From contig CAYPHJ010000030.1 in the NCBI GenBank assembly GCA_964410485.1, positions 1-45,933 of the forward strand: a DNA stretch of 45,933 nt. Direction: 5' to 3'. Of the stretch, positions 18,834-27,349 are shown in pieces (the first letter of the stretch is position 1; every line of letters starts with the position of its first letter). Both the position numbers and the translations under genes were made by a program. Under the pieces are notes generated by a model that was given only the letters and a program-made list of their open reading frames with translations, made no database searches and had not been told where the DNA came from. The DNA comes from CAYPHJ01 sp964410485. Lineage in GTDB: Bacteria > Desulfobacterota > Binatia > UBA9968.

Positions 18834-19934
18834 TCATCCCTGGCTTTCCGCGGCCCACTTCACTGAAATCCGGCTGCGCACGTCTTTAACGTTGGGCAGC
18901 CGGCGAGCCGCCTGTTCCGCAGCTTCCCTCTGATTTACTGTCTGTACTTCACCGGTCAGAAATACTGTACCGTTAATGAAAGCGACAGCAACTCCGCTTA
19001 CCCCTCTGTTGGCTATGGCTTCTTCTATTGCCTTTTGTACCCGCTTGCGCTCTGCTTCACGTTCCCGCTGGATCTCTTCCGGCGACGGAGATCGCGCGCG
19101 GGCGGCTTGAGTAGGCGACCTGGTGTTTGCGGCTTCGCTGCTTTTCTTCACCGGACGGTTTCGATTAGAGGAGGGTGTTTCGAATTTACTAGGTTCTGAT
19201 GGTTCACCCAGCTGTCTTGTGTCGCTAATCGGCGGCTCGACAACCGATACGGAGGGAGACTTTTCCATCATCTTCCCGCGCGACAGCTCGGGCTCCGACG
19301 AAGGGCTATGACTATACGGATTTTGAGGTTTCATCTCTTCCGTGAAACCAGACGCCTGATCCTGATCAGGCATCCGAGCAGTTGATTGAGTCTCAGTCAG
19401 ACTCGTCTCGTTGGGGGTCGCATTTCGCGGGTTGGACTCCTGCTGGCTCGCCGGGGCGGTAGAACCGAATGGAAGCACGTGAAGTCGTTCGACAATACGC
19501 CACCGGTCGAGATCAAAAGCATGCCACGCCACTACAGAAACGCTGATGATGATCGCAACAAGCAAAATTCCTATCCGGCTATGTCTGCGGACGCGTCTGC
19601 CGTGTTGTGAGCGTGGCTTGGCCCGGCGAAACGGACGTAAGCGCAATCCATCGTCTTCGACTGCGGCGGCTTCGCGCACTCGAGCCCGTCGCGTTTCGGC
19701 TCCGGGTTCTGTGGCATTGCCCGGCTCGAGCTCGCCCGCTCCCTCTGACCAGTCGGTATCCGTTACATCGAAACCGCAGCGGCGGCAAAATATTTCGCCG
19801 CGCTCAATGATGCTACCGCAGCCCAAACACTGCTTGACGTGATCCGCTTCGGCAATACGCAGCCGAAGACCATGAGTGGGGCAGAAAAAATCCGGCTCGA
19901 GAAAAGCCTGCCGGCAAACAATACAATACTTCAT
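18834..19934 (-). CDS. Zinc-ribbon, single-TM, BON-domain protein
   Basis: This 366-residue protein has an unusual order of parts. The N terminus carries Cys pairs of zinc-ribbon type (MKYCIVC with a later FFC, then CLGCG and FCRRCG). A basic Arg/Lys-rich region leads to one membrane helix at about 120-140 (IGILLVAIIISVSVVAW). A long Ser/Pro/Gln-rich linker follows, with a C-terminal BON domain from about 295 (VSGVAVAFINGTVFLTGEV). The topology suggests cytoplasmic zinc ribbons and a periplasmic BON domain; BON domains usually bind phospholipid or envelope partners. No exact function is known. It shares strand and spacing with the ExeA-like ATPase, which has the same cytoplasmic-head / periplasmic-tail design. 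Confidence 0.75.
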   Translation of the reverse strand: MKYCIVCRQAFLEPDFFCPTHGLRLRIAEADHVKQCLGCGSIIERGEIFCRRCGFDVTDTDWSEGAGELEPGNATEPGAETRRARVREAAAVEDDGLRLRPFRRAKPRSQHGRRVRRHSRIGILLVAIIISVSVVAWHAFDLDRWRIVERLHVLPFGSTAPASQQESNPRNATPNETSLTETQSTARMPDQDQASGFTEEMKPQNPYSHSPSSEPELSRGKMMEKSPSVSVVEPPISDTRQLGEPSEPSKFETPSSNRNRPVKKSSEAANTRSPTQAARARSPSPEEIQREREAERKRVQKAIEEAIANRGVSGVAVAFINGTVFLTGEVQTVNQREAAEQAARRLPNVKDVRSRISVKWAAESQG

Positions 19935-20238
19935 AGCTCAGCTCAGTCCGACCGATCCTCATCGCGCACGATTCTCGTGCATGACCACAATCTCTACGTC
20001 TCACGCGTTATCGAGATTTTCAAGAGGTGCCGGCTTTCCTGAAGAACTGCGAAGAAAAATAGGAGGCCAGGATAACGCAGTGCTCACGTGGTGGAGCAAG
20101 CGGTATGCCATCGGTGACCACACTAAACGCGCGTGCTTTTCTCAATCGGAACAGAGACTTTTGTTGCAGCGGAAGGAATTTTCCTGCACCCGTAGGGGTA
20201 GGTCTGAAGGAGCTACCCCTACGGCAGGCTTCGCGATT
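19935..20238. other. Spacer without gene; contains one strong hairpin
   Basis: No convincing gene is present between the two BON-encoding genes. The only clear structure is the perfect 12-bp hairpin at 20190-20224, described separately. Open frames crossing the region lack a ribosome-binding site and protein-like composition. Confidence 0.5.
20190..20224 (-). terminator. Strong hairpin downstream of the BON lipoprotein gene
   Basis: Perfect 12-base arms (CCGTAGGGGTAG and CTACCCCTACGG) enclose an 11-base loop, about 15 bases past the stop codon of the minus-strand BON lipoprotein gene. The run after it (GAAAATTCC) is only a weak U-tract. It is either a terminator or a REP-type GTAGGGG repeat that serves as one. 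Confidence 0.5.
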
Positions 20239-20640
20239 CTAGCGCGCTATTACCAGCTGGTTGTCCACGCCTCTGACGCCATCCACTTGCTGCGCCCTCG
20301 CAGCGAGCAATTTTTTTTCAGCTTCGTCTTTGACTGTGCCGCGCAGTGTTACCTTGCCTTCCTTACTGACGATGGTAACGTTTTGGGCCTGAGTCGATAA
20401 TGACTCGTCTTTCTCGACCGACTGCCGAATCTCCTGAACGATTTTGACATCGGCTTCTGTACCGGGCTGATCGGAGGCCGTGGGAACCTTCTCGGGCGCT
20501 TTTGCGGCCGTTTCAGGTTTAGCTTCGGGGGCAGCTGGACTTTTGGGGGCGGCCGTTTGCGGCGGCGGCTCCTCTGCCCTGTCGCAACCCACTAACACAA
20601 ATACCACAAATAGACTTACGAGAAGCGTGCTTATTCTCAT
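20239..20640 (-). CDS. BON-domain lipoprotein
   Basis: The 133-residue precursor has a short hydrophobic signal ending in LVGC, so Cys19 should be lipidated by the Lgt/Lsp pathway. After a Pro/Ala-rich linker (about 22-55), a BON domain fills the C-terminal half (VTIVSKEGKVTLRGTV, ending DNQLVIAR), like OsmY-type envelope proteins. The probable place is the inner face of an envelope membrane. GAGGTG precedes the ATG. Upstream lies a sigma-54-type promoter sequence at 20683-20698. It is divergent from the encapsulated-ferritin operon. Confidence 0.85.
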   Translation of the reverse strand: MRISTLLVSLFVVFVLVGCDRAEEPPPQTAAPKSPAAPEAKPETAAKAPEKVPTASDQPGTEADVKIVQEIRQSVEKDESLSTQAQNVTIVSKEGKVTLRGTVKDEAEKKLLAARAQQVDGVRGVDNQLVIAR

Positions 20641-20682
20641 AGATACACCTCGGCTTTGTAGTTTTGACCACCGTTTATAGGC

Positions 20683-20698
20683 TGCGAAACGCGTGCCA
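20683..20698 (-). promoter_or_regulatory. Sigma-54-type promoter for the BON lipoprotein
   Basis: On the minus strand the sequence is TGGCACGCGTTTCGCA. The -24 element TGGCAC is perfect, and the -12 element reads TCGC against a consensus of TTGC, with the required GG-N10-GC spacing. It lies 43 bases before the lipoprotein's start codon, which leaves a leader of ordinary length. Confidence 0.5.
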
Positions 20699-20837
20699 GA
20701 CGTAAAATACCAAGTTCTTTTCGCCTAGCGAGGGTAAAATGTTTCATGTATGGCACACGGACGAGCCCTTTTGTGCCGCGAGTGAGAATCGGGCGCAGGC
20801 TCTCCAATAGCTTTTGCGGGCCATTCGGGCCATTTAG

Positions 20838-20843
20838 TATGAT
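20838..20843 (+). promoter_or_regulatory. Possible -10 element of the encapsulin operon
   Basis: TATGAT is close to the sigma-70 -10 consensus, and TTGCGG lies 18 bases upstream as a weak -35. It is about 75 bases before the EncFtn start. The assignment is weak and could be coincidental. Confidence 0.25.
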
Positions 20844-20916
20844 TGACACGGGGCTATTTTTAGTGTCTTTCTAGGAGAAGCGCCCGAGTTCGAAACATTG
20901 TGACGAAGGAGTCTTC

Positions 20917-21294
20917 ATGGCGAGTGAAGGATTGCACGAACCCGCAGACAAACTAACTCCCGAGACCATCGACATTCACAGAGCCGTCGTTTCACTCATG
21001 GAAGAGCTTGAAGCGTTCGATTGGTATCGGCAGCGCGTCGATGCGTGTGCCGACCCGCAACTGCGGGCCATTCTGGAGCACAACATGAACGAAGAGGTGG
21101 AGCACGCGTCGATGGTCCTTGAATGGATCCGCCGCCATGTGCCGAAATTCGATGAGTCCCTGAAGACGTATCTCTTTACCAATGGGGATATCACCAAACT
21201 CGAGGAAAAGGTCATGAAACCTGGCGAAGCCCCAAACACCATTGCAGTAGCCCCGCCCAAGGCACGCAGCACGATAGGCGACATGAAAGGGTGA
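20917..21294 (+). CDS. Encapsulated ferritin-like cargo protein (EncFtn)
   Basis: This 125-residue helical protein matches encapsulated ferritin: a ferroxidase that oxidises Fe(II) inside an encapsulin shell. Residues in the family's iron-site positions are E30, E60 and H63 (NEEVEHASMVLEW), with E29, E32 and W36 nearby, the same order as in the Rhodospirillum rubrum protein with a two-residue offset. The C terminus ends STIGDMKG, which resembles the shell-binding targeting peptides (S-hydrophobic-G-S-L-K/R-G type) of such cargo. GAAGGAG stands 5 bases before the ATG. The stop codon is only a few bases before the encapsulin gene, so both are surely one operon. Confidence 0.92.
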   Translation: MASEGLHEPADKLTPETIDIHRAVVSLMEELEAFDWYRQRVDACADPQLRAILEHNMNEEVEHASMVLEWIRRHVPKFDESLKTYLFTNGDITKLEEKVMKPGEAPNTIAVAPPKARSTIGDMKG

Positions 21295-21299
21295 CAACA

Positions 21300-22127
21300 A
21301 TGCCTGACACATTGATTGCTTCCGGAACAGTCCCACCGGATCTATTAAGCAAAGTCGAAGAAGCTGCAATCGCCGCCGCGCGTGACATTCTGACGGGCCG
21401 GAAAATCATCGATGTCGAAGGTCCTTTTGGCTTAGGGCTGACCACGGTCGAAGTCGGCAACGATGACCTTTGCCGCCAGCCGGGACCCACCGAGGCGAGC
21501 GCGGTCGTCAGCCGAGCATTATCTGTTGCAATGATTTATCGCCGCTTTGCCCTCTCCAAACGGCGCATTGCCGCCTTTCAGGAAAGCGGGCAACCGCTCA
21601 ATTTGAAAGTTGCCGAAGATGCTGCCCAGGCGGTTGCAGTCCGGGAAGAAGATTTTGTTTACCGAGGCCAACCGGATTTCCATTTGTCGGGCCTGCTCAC
21701 GGCGGAAGGAAGAAACACGTTGAGGGGTGGTAACTGGGGAAATGTCGACGAGGTGCTGGAGAACGTCATTGCCGCGGTCAACATCCTTGACGGTAAAGGC
21801 TACCGCGGTCCTTACGGATTGGCGCTGGCCCCGGCGTTGTACAATAATTTGTTTCGCCGTTACGCTGGAACCCAGCTGCTCCAAATCGAGCATCTCCGGC
21901 GGCTCTGCACGCGCGGCATCGTCAAGGCGGATATAGATGGTGGCGTGCTCGTGGCAAAAGACGTCGGTTCCATTATCCTGGGACAGGACCTGCAGGTAAG
22001 CTATCTCGGCCCTGACGCCGCTCACGAAAACTTTACGGTTAGCGAGTCGCTGGTTCTGAAGATTGAGGCGCCCGACGCGATTTGTACGATCGTACCGGCC
22101 GCCAGCACGCAGGTTCAGCCCGCGTGA
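21300..22127 (+). CDS. Encapsulin shell protein (family 1)
   Basis: About 275 residues in the HK97-like fold of Linocin_M18/encapsulin proteins: ILTGRKIIDVEGPFGLGLTTVEVG is the typical N-terminal arm, and the P-domain/A-domain segments (NIIDGKG-like NILDGKGYRGPYGLALAP, later IILGQDLQVSYLG) follow. It self-assembles into an icosahedral protein shell that encloses the cargo encoded just upstream and stores iron. The ATG at 21300 is preferred over a GTG at 21291, which overlaps the cargo gene's stop, because AAAGGG lies at proper spacing. Downstream is a hairpin with 11-bp arms. Confidence 0.94.
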   Translation: MPDTLIASGTVPPDLLSKVEEAAIAAARDILTGRKIIDVEGPFGLGLTTVEVGNDDLCRQPGPTEASAVVSRALSVAMIYRRFALSKRRIAAFQESGQPLNLKVAEDAAQAVAVREEDFVYRGQPDFHLSGLLTAEGRNTLRGGNWGNVDEVLENVIAAVNILDGKGYRGPYGLALAPALYNNLFRRYAGTQLLQIEHLRRLCTRGIVKADIDGGVLVAKDVGSIILGQDLQVSYLGPDAAHENFTVSESLVLKIEAPDAICTIVPAASTQVQPA

Positions 22128-22148
22128 TGACAGTTGAGAGGTCAGTGT

Positions 22149-22192
22149 TGAGTGTTGAGTGACTCAGACAAAACCCGTTCGCTCAACACTCA
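22149..22192 (+). terminator. Hairpin after the encapsulin operon
   Basis: Perfect 11-base arms (TGAGTGTTGAG and CTCAACACTCA) with a 22-base loop lie 22 bases past the encapsulin stop. No U-tract follows. The GTTGAGTGTTGAGT words are also of the repeat type, so a terminator role is tentative. Confidence 0.4.
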
Positions 22193-22314
22193 GCTCCTGC
22201 TGTAACTTTCTTCTACTCTCCACAATTCCCGACAAACTCTTAACCCTCTACCTGCTCGACGAGTCCCGAATCTAAGACATTCCCCAACCCAACTCCTGCT
22301 CCTGTCCGGCCAGC

Positions 22315-23126
22315 GTGCTGGTGGCGCACGGAAACATCTACGTCGCCCCGCCCGATTTTCATCTTGTCCTGCACAATGGGCGGGTGCGTGTGACCCGAGG
22401 TCCCCCGAAAACATGCACCGGCCGGCAATCGATCCCTTATTTCGTAGCGCGGCAGTCTACTATGGTCCGCGCTCGGTGGCGGTTTTGCTTTCCGGTAATC
22501 TTGATGATGGCACCGCAGGCCTTTTGGCTATTAAACAGCGTGGCGGGATTGCAATTGTTCAAGATCCGGAAGAAGCGTTGTTCCCCGACATGCCGCGTAA
22601 CGCCTTAGCGGCCATAACTATAGATCACGTCTTGAGTATTGGGGAGATGTCATCGCTTATTTTTCGCCTGGCGCAGGAACAACTCCAACCCACGCAACCG
22701 CGTGAAGCGCCATCGGGCATGAAAGAAGAAACCGCAATCGAGCAATTGAGTATGGCGGCAATTGAAAATGAGCAGCGCGACGGAGTCCCTTCGGTATTTG
22801 CCTGTCCCGACTGTGGCGGAACCCTGTGGGATCTCAACCGTGACGAGGTTCTTCGCTTCCGTTGTCGCGTCGGGCATGCCTATACGGCGGAAAGTTTAAT
22901 GACGCAACAAGGGGGCGGCATCGAGGCAGCGCTGTGGAGCGCCCTTCGCGCGCTGGAAGAAAACGCCGCCTTGTCACGCCGCGTCGCCGAACGGGCGCGC
23001 AAGCACGACCGCGGCAAACTTGGAAAGAGGTTCGAAGCCAAAGCGCGAGAAGCTGAGGAACAGGCCAGGACCATTCGCGCGGTAATCGCAAGTCGGCCGC
23101 TGGAGCAAAAGACCGCTGTCCCTTGA
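22315..23126 (+). pseudogene. Decayed CheB methylesterase remnant with zinc-ribbon tail
   Basis: The sequence resumes mid-domain with GNIYVAPPDFHL, a CheB-like stretch in one frame. It continues as ENMHRPAIDPLF and VLLSGNLDDGTAG in another frame. Joining them requires one more C in the run at 22402-22406. The N-terminal third, with the catalytic Ser (usually ASAGG) and His, is absent, and a stop precedes the remnant at 22273. The C-terminal part keeps a zinc-ribbon-like CPDCGGTLWDL...FRCRVGHAY and a helical tail, as in longer CheB homologues. It is opposite and convergent to the cheB-cheR-kinase cluster, so it may be a duplicated and decaying copy. The downstream part (22413-23126) is still open and could be translated. 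Confidence 0.7.
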
Positions 23127-23144
23127 ACTTTGAACTACGGGGAG

Positions 23145-24747
23145 CTACACACCCCCGCTCCTTTGCCGAATGGGCAGCACCAGACGAAACGTGGCGCCCT
23201 TTCCGGCGTTACTGCTACAAACGACGGTGCCCCCGTGTGCCAAAACGATTTGTCGCACAATCGGCAGCCCCAGACCGGTACCCTGTTCCTTAGTCGTAAT
23301 GAACGGCTCAAAAACATCAAGCCCTTCTGGAACTCCAGGACCCGTGTCGCTTATTTCGAGAATGACATTCGTGTCGGTATTTTTCGCCTTTGATTGTGAG
23401 TAAGCCCTCTCCAGCCATGGCCTCCACTGCGTTCTTGAAAAGATTGAGAAGGGCTTGTTTGAGCTTGCTCTTGTCACCCTCGATCAGAGGGAAATTTTCC
23501 GGCAGCTCCACTCGTATCCGTACCCCTGAGTCGGCATAATCCCACCCCTGCAAGCTCAACACCTCGTCGATCAGCTCATGCAGAGGCAGCGCCGCGAACG
23601 TATATTGCACTTGCGCGAACAAGCGAAAATCACCGAGCAGGTCAACGAGCCGTTTGGTTTCCAGTTTCAAGTCACGGAAATGCTCCGCGAGCACCGGGTC
23701 CTGCGTGTGGGTGGAGGTCAATTGCCGCTCTATCATCTGGATAAGCGTAAACATGCCGTTGAGAGGATTGCTGATCTCATGCGTCAGAACAGCAATCGTC
23801 GAGCCCACGGCGGCGAGCCGCTCGCGTTGCCACAGCCGCTCCGCCAGTTTTTTTCGTTCCGTGATATCCTGCACTAGACCCTCGTAAGCTACAATGCGAT
23901 CGTCCTTATCCCGGATCGCGCGCATCGAAAGACTCGCAATCAGCGCTTCGCCGTCCTTTTTTCGGAGCAGCACTTCTCGCCCGCTAACGGGGGCGTTCTC
24001 CACCTCGTTCAGCAGCCGCGAGCACTCGCCGGGGTCTGCATACAATTGAGATGCTCGGATGTTTAGTAATTCATCGGGCGAATCATAACCCAGCATCCTC
24101 GGAAATGACGGGTTAGCCGCGGTAAAGCGGCCGTCGCGTGTCTTGCGATAGATTCCCTCCTGAGCGTTTTCAAAAAGCGAGCGGTATTTTTCTTCACTTT
24201 CACGCAGCGTCTCCGCGTTTTGATGCTGTTCCGTCAAATCGTGGAGTACCCAGCGCAATTCCAGACTCTTGGCGCCTGTGATCTTCATCTCGCTATAGTG
24301 CAAGGAGACCGCGACGGACAATACGACAGGTGCCGAGCCGCGCGGGCCCAACCGCAGCTGCCAGTTAACCACCCCGCTATTCTTACGGATTTCCGACAGG
24401 CGCGACAAAAAATCCTTTTTCGCGGTCTTATCAACGTAGAGCGCCAGCGGTTTTCCGATCAAGTGATCCGGGCGAACCTGGAGCAGGCGCGCTGCTGCGC
24501 GGTTCGCCTCACGAATAACTCCCCGCTGATCGGTAACCAGGTATGGATCGGGGGCAAGGTCAAACAGCTCCTGGTAACGATCGACCTGCGCCTCGAGCTG
24601 CTCTCGGGCGCCGGCTATCTCACGGCTCTGGTTTTCGAGCTGCTTCCCCACGACCGCCAGCTGCTCGAGGGTCCTGGTCAGCTCGGCCAAAGCTTCAGTC
24701 GGTTTTGTTGATCGGCCGGCGGAATAAGTCTTCGACAGCTCGTCCAA
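23145..24747 (-). pseudogene. PAS histidine kinase 1 with frameshift in ATPase domain
   Basis: A kinase with a coiled coil, two PAS domains (from about residues 55 and 185), an NtrB-like dimerisation domain with a perfect H-box (THEISNPLNG, H323), then the start of the HATPase domain (LLNLFKNAVEAM). The frame ends in a short nonsense tail. The missing G1 and G2 boxes (ISDTGPGVP and GTGLGLPIVRQ) continue in another frame from about 23385. Removing one A from the 5-base run at 23380-23384 (T-run on the plus strand) rejoins them. It is therefore a pseudogene, or an intact gene with a sequencing indel. A TTG at 24747 is the only clear start, about 55 bases after the cheR-PAS stop, so it is the last gene of that operon. 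Confidence 0.72.
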
Positions 24748-24802
24748 ACGCTGCCGCGCCCGCTCGAGATCCCGGCTAAACTTTCTTATCTCGCCTGTAT
24801 AA

Positions 24803-26566
24803 CTAATCGACTTCCTCCATCAATAATATGGCGCCCGTATTTTTTGTCTCTTGCTCTATGAAAAGACCAATGGTGATGCGGCACTGAACTTTGCGGCCGC
24901 GCCGGTTAATGGCTTCGACGACCATCTGCTCATGATCGCTGTTGCGGGTCAAACAAGCACGGACGTGGTTGCGGATTTCCTGGAGTGGCAGGCCGATGTC
25001 GAGGTTGATGAATGACTTGCCTTGCACTTCTTCAGCCCGCAGGCCCCAGAGGTCTTCCGATTTTGTGTTCCAGGCGAGAATAACGAAGTCGTTGTCGAGC
25101 ACCACCAAGCCGGCGCTCATGCTGGAGAGAATCGAAGTCAAAAAACTGTTCGCATTGTTTAACTCGGCGGTTCGCTGGCGCATTTCTTCGTTGACGGTGT
25201 GCAGCTCTTCGTTGGTTGATTGAAGCTCCTCGTTCATGGTTTCCAGCTCTTCATTGGTCGATTGCAATTCTTTGGACGCCGTCTCCAGCTCCTGATTCGC
25301 ATACTGCAAGTCCTCTTGTAGTATGGCGTAGCGGGTCACATCGGCGTAAGAGATGGTGGCGCCGAGCTGCGCGCCGGCGTCGTCGTAAAGAGGACTCACC
25401 TCGATCTCGAAGTATTGTTTCTCAACATTATTTAAGGCACGTCGTTCGATGTCATTCACCGTTACCTTGCGCCGTTCCGCATAGCACCGCTCGATCAACG
25501 GACGCAACTCAGCCGGGCGGTAATAAATTTCCAACTCCTGAAGCGGCCGGCCAATGTCCACGCCGGTCAGACCAAAAAGCGCGCGCGCCTTTTGCGTTGC
25601 AAACATGAGATGCCCGTTGTCGTTGATAACAATACGGGCCAGGGGTGAGCTGTCCAAAGCCAGCTCGCGGAGGCGGACTTGACGGGTCATCTGATGATTC
25701 ATCTCGTGGTTAACGCGAGGAGCGGTCAGGATGCGATCGCGGTGGCTCGTATTTTCCACTTTGGCAAAAACGCGCTGCTTCATATCCAACGGCACAAATA
25801 GCCTGGCATGGCTCAGAAGAAGCTCGGCTTTGCCCAAAAAGAGAAAACCCTTTGGCTTGAGGGCAAAATGGAAGCGCGAGAGAATGCCGGTTTGAGCTTC
25901 GGCGTTGAAATACATGAGCGTGTTGCGGCAGACGAGAAGATCGAGCCGCGATATCGGCGCATCCTGAAGCAAATCGTGGCGGCCAAAGTTCACTGCGCGG
26001 CGCACGTCGGGGCGGAATACAAAACGGTTATTGAACGGCTCAAAGTACTTTTTCCTGAGGTCTTCAGGCACAGCCTCGAGGATTTTTGCCGTGTAGGTCG
26101 CCTGGCGCGCCACCGCCAGCGCTTCCTCGTCTACATCCGTGGCATAAATCTTGATTCTTTGCCGAAATTCCTCCGGTTCCAAAGCTTCCGCCAATACCAT
26201 AGCCAAACTGTAGGGCTCTTCCCCGGAAGCGCAGCCGGCGCTCCATACCCGGATCGATTCATCCGCCGCTGCCTCGAGCGTCCGGGGTATCACTTCGCGG
26301 GAAAGAAAGGTCCAGGCCGGCGGGTCGCGAAAAAACGAAGTGATGTTGATCAAGATGTGGTTGAATAGATAATTGAATTCGTCGGGGTGCAGCTCGAGGT
26401 AATCCGCGTATTCTTCATAGGTCTTCAGGTTGACGATTTCCATGCGCTTGTTGATGCGGCGCATGAGGCTCGGGCGTTTGTAGCCGGCAAAATCAAATCC
26501 TCGGGTCTGCCTCAGCAACTCGAGCAAGGCCTCAAATTTTGCATTCGGTTTATCTGCTGGACTCAT
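24803..26566 (-). CDS. CheR-type methyltransferase fused to PAS domains
   Basis: The 587-residue protein starts with a CheR methyltransferase, about 1-270: an alpha N-domain, then the SAM site (VWSAGCASGEEPYSLA), and NxxITSFFRD and CRNTLMYF motifs. Next comes a PAS-like region (about 300-410) and a long coiled coil with heptads of NEELxSTNEEL type (about 420-465). A final PAS domain (about 470-580) follows. The enzyme part resembles glutamate-methylating CheR, but no chemoreceptor, CheA or CheW gene is visible, so the target is unknown. GTGGAG precedes the ATG. The gene begins 13 bases after cheB and is followed by kinase 1, so all three look co-transcribed. Confidence 0.87.
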   Translation of the reverse strand: MSPADKPNAKFEALLELLRQTRGFDFAGYKRPSLMRRINKRMEIVNLKTYEEYADYLELHPDEFNYLFNHILINITSFFRDPPAWTFLSREVIPRTLEAAADESIRVWSAGCASGEEPYSLAMVLAEALEPEEFRQRIKIYATDVDEEALAVARQATYTAKILEAVPEDLRKKYFEPFNNRFVFRPDVRRAVNFGRHDLLQDAPISRLDLLVCRNTLMYFNAEAQTGILSRFHFALKPKGFLFLGKAELLLSHARLFVPLDMKQRVFAKVENTSHRDRILTAPRVNHEMNHQMTRQVRLRELALDSSPLARIVINDNGHLMFATQKARALFGLTGVDIGRPLQELEIYYRPAELRPLIERCYAERRKVTVNDIERRALNNVEKQYFEIEVSPLYDDAGAQLGATISYADVTRYAILQEDLQYANQELETASKELQSTNEELETMNEELQSTNEELHTVNEEMRQRTAELNNANSFLTSILSSMSAGLVVLDNDFVILAWNTKSEDLWGLRAEEVQGKSFINLDIGLPLQEIRNHVRACLTRNSDHEQMVVEAINRRGRKVQCRITIGLFIEQETKNTGAILLMEEVD

Positions 26567-26579
26567 TCAGCTCCACCTG

Positions 26580-27197
26580 TTAATCAAGGGCCTCAACAGA
26601 TTCCCTCACCAACCTCACCAGTGCTGTTGCGATGTCATCCAGGGGAAGCACAAAATCCACATCGCCCGTCTGAATGGCAGCCCCCGGCATGCCAAAAAAC
26701 TGAGAGGTTTTTTCGTCCTGCACGATGACTGTTCCGCCCATTTTCTTGACCGCGCGCACTCCCATGTTGCCGTCACTGCCGGTGCCTGTGAGCACGACGG
26801 CTATAGCACGCTCTCGGTAACTCGCCGCCATGGACTCGAACAATAAATCGGCTGATGGCCGAACGAAATGGACTAACTCAGACTGTGAAAGAGAAAGTGT
26901 TCCGTCGGGGTTGACGAGAAGGTGCCGATTAGGTGGCGCAATATATCCCGTACTCGGTTGAAGAGGCTCCGCCTCCTCGGCTTCCTTAACCGGCAGGCTA
27001 GTGCGCTTGGTCAGAATGGCCGCCATGAGGCTTCGGTGGCGAGGATCCAAGTGTTGCACAATGACGATAGCCGCAGGAAAGTCTCGCGGAACACCAGACA
27101 AGACGCGGCACAAGGCATTCAGGCCTCCCGCTGAAGCAGCAAGAGCCACTACATCAAAGGCAGCGTTTGGAAAAGGATCAGGCCGAAAATTCTTCAT
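26580..27197 (-). CDS. CheB-type methylesterase, stand-alone domain
   Basis: The 205-residue protein is a CheB catalytic domain with no receiver domain. The triad is visible as S22 (AASAGG), H49 (VQHLDP) and D142 (TGTGSDG). In chemotaxis, CheB removes methyl esters from receptors; here it is paired with CheR-PAS, 13 bases downstream. No receptor is encoded nearby, and the usual phosphorylation switch is missing, so its control is unknown. Upstream is a long spacer with a 20-bp dyad and a weak sigma-54-like site. Confidence 0.9.
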   Translation of the reverse strand: MKNFRPDPFPNAAFDVVALAASAGGLNALCRVLSGVPRDFPAAIVIVQHLDPRHRSLMAAILTKRTSLPVKEAEEAEPLQPSTGYIAPPNRHLLVNPDGTLSLSQSELVHFVRPSADLLFESMAASYRERAIAVVLTGTGSDGNMGVRAVKKMGGTVIVQDEKTSQFFGMPGAAIQTGDVDFVLPLDDIATALVRLVRESVEALD

Positions 27198-27333
27198 TGC
27201 GGTTACTCTTGATCTGCAACTGTAATCTGCCTCCGCCAGTAGGAGCGTTGGTCAACAGGGACGCCTATAACTACTATATTATTACCCTGATTTCGGTGTG
27301 TTCCACCTCCCTTGTGAAATTCAGTTACGCCAA

Positions 27334-27349
27334 TGCTCGCATGGTGCCT
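27334..27349 (-). promoter_or_regulatory. Weak sigma-54-like promoter upstream of cheB
   Basis: The minus strand reads AGGCACCATGCGAGCA, with GGCAC and GC at the correct GG-N10-GC spacing but a poor -12 element. It is 137 bases before the cheB start, a long leader. It overlaps the dyad at 27341-27360, so a protein binding there could block it. Confidence 0.3.

Noticed and set aside
20843..20871. TTGACA at 20843-20848 as a -35 element for the encapsulin operon
   Set aside because: No acceptable -10 element lies 16-18 bases downstream; the TATGAT just before it is a better candidate.
23371..23400. Programmed frameshift in kinase 1
   Set aside because: The run is short and there is no evident stimulatory structure; an indel or sequencing error is simpler.
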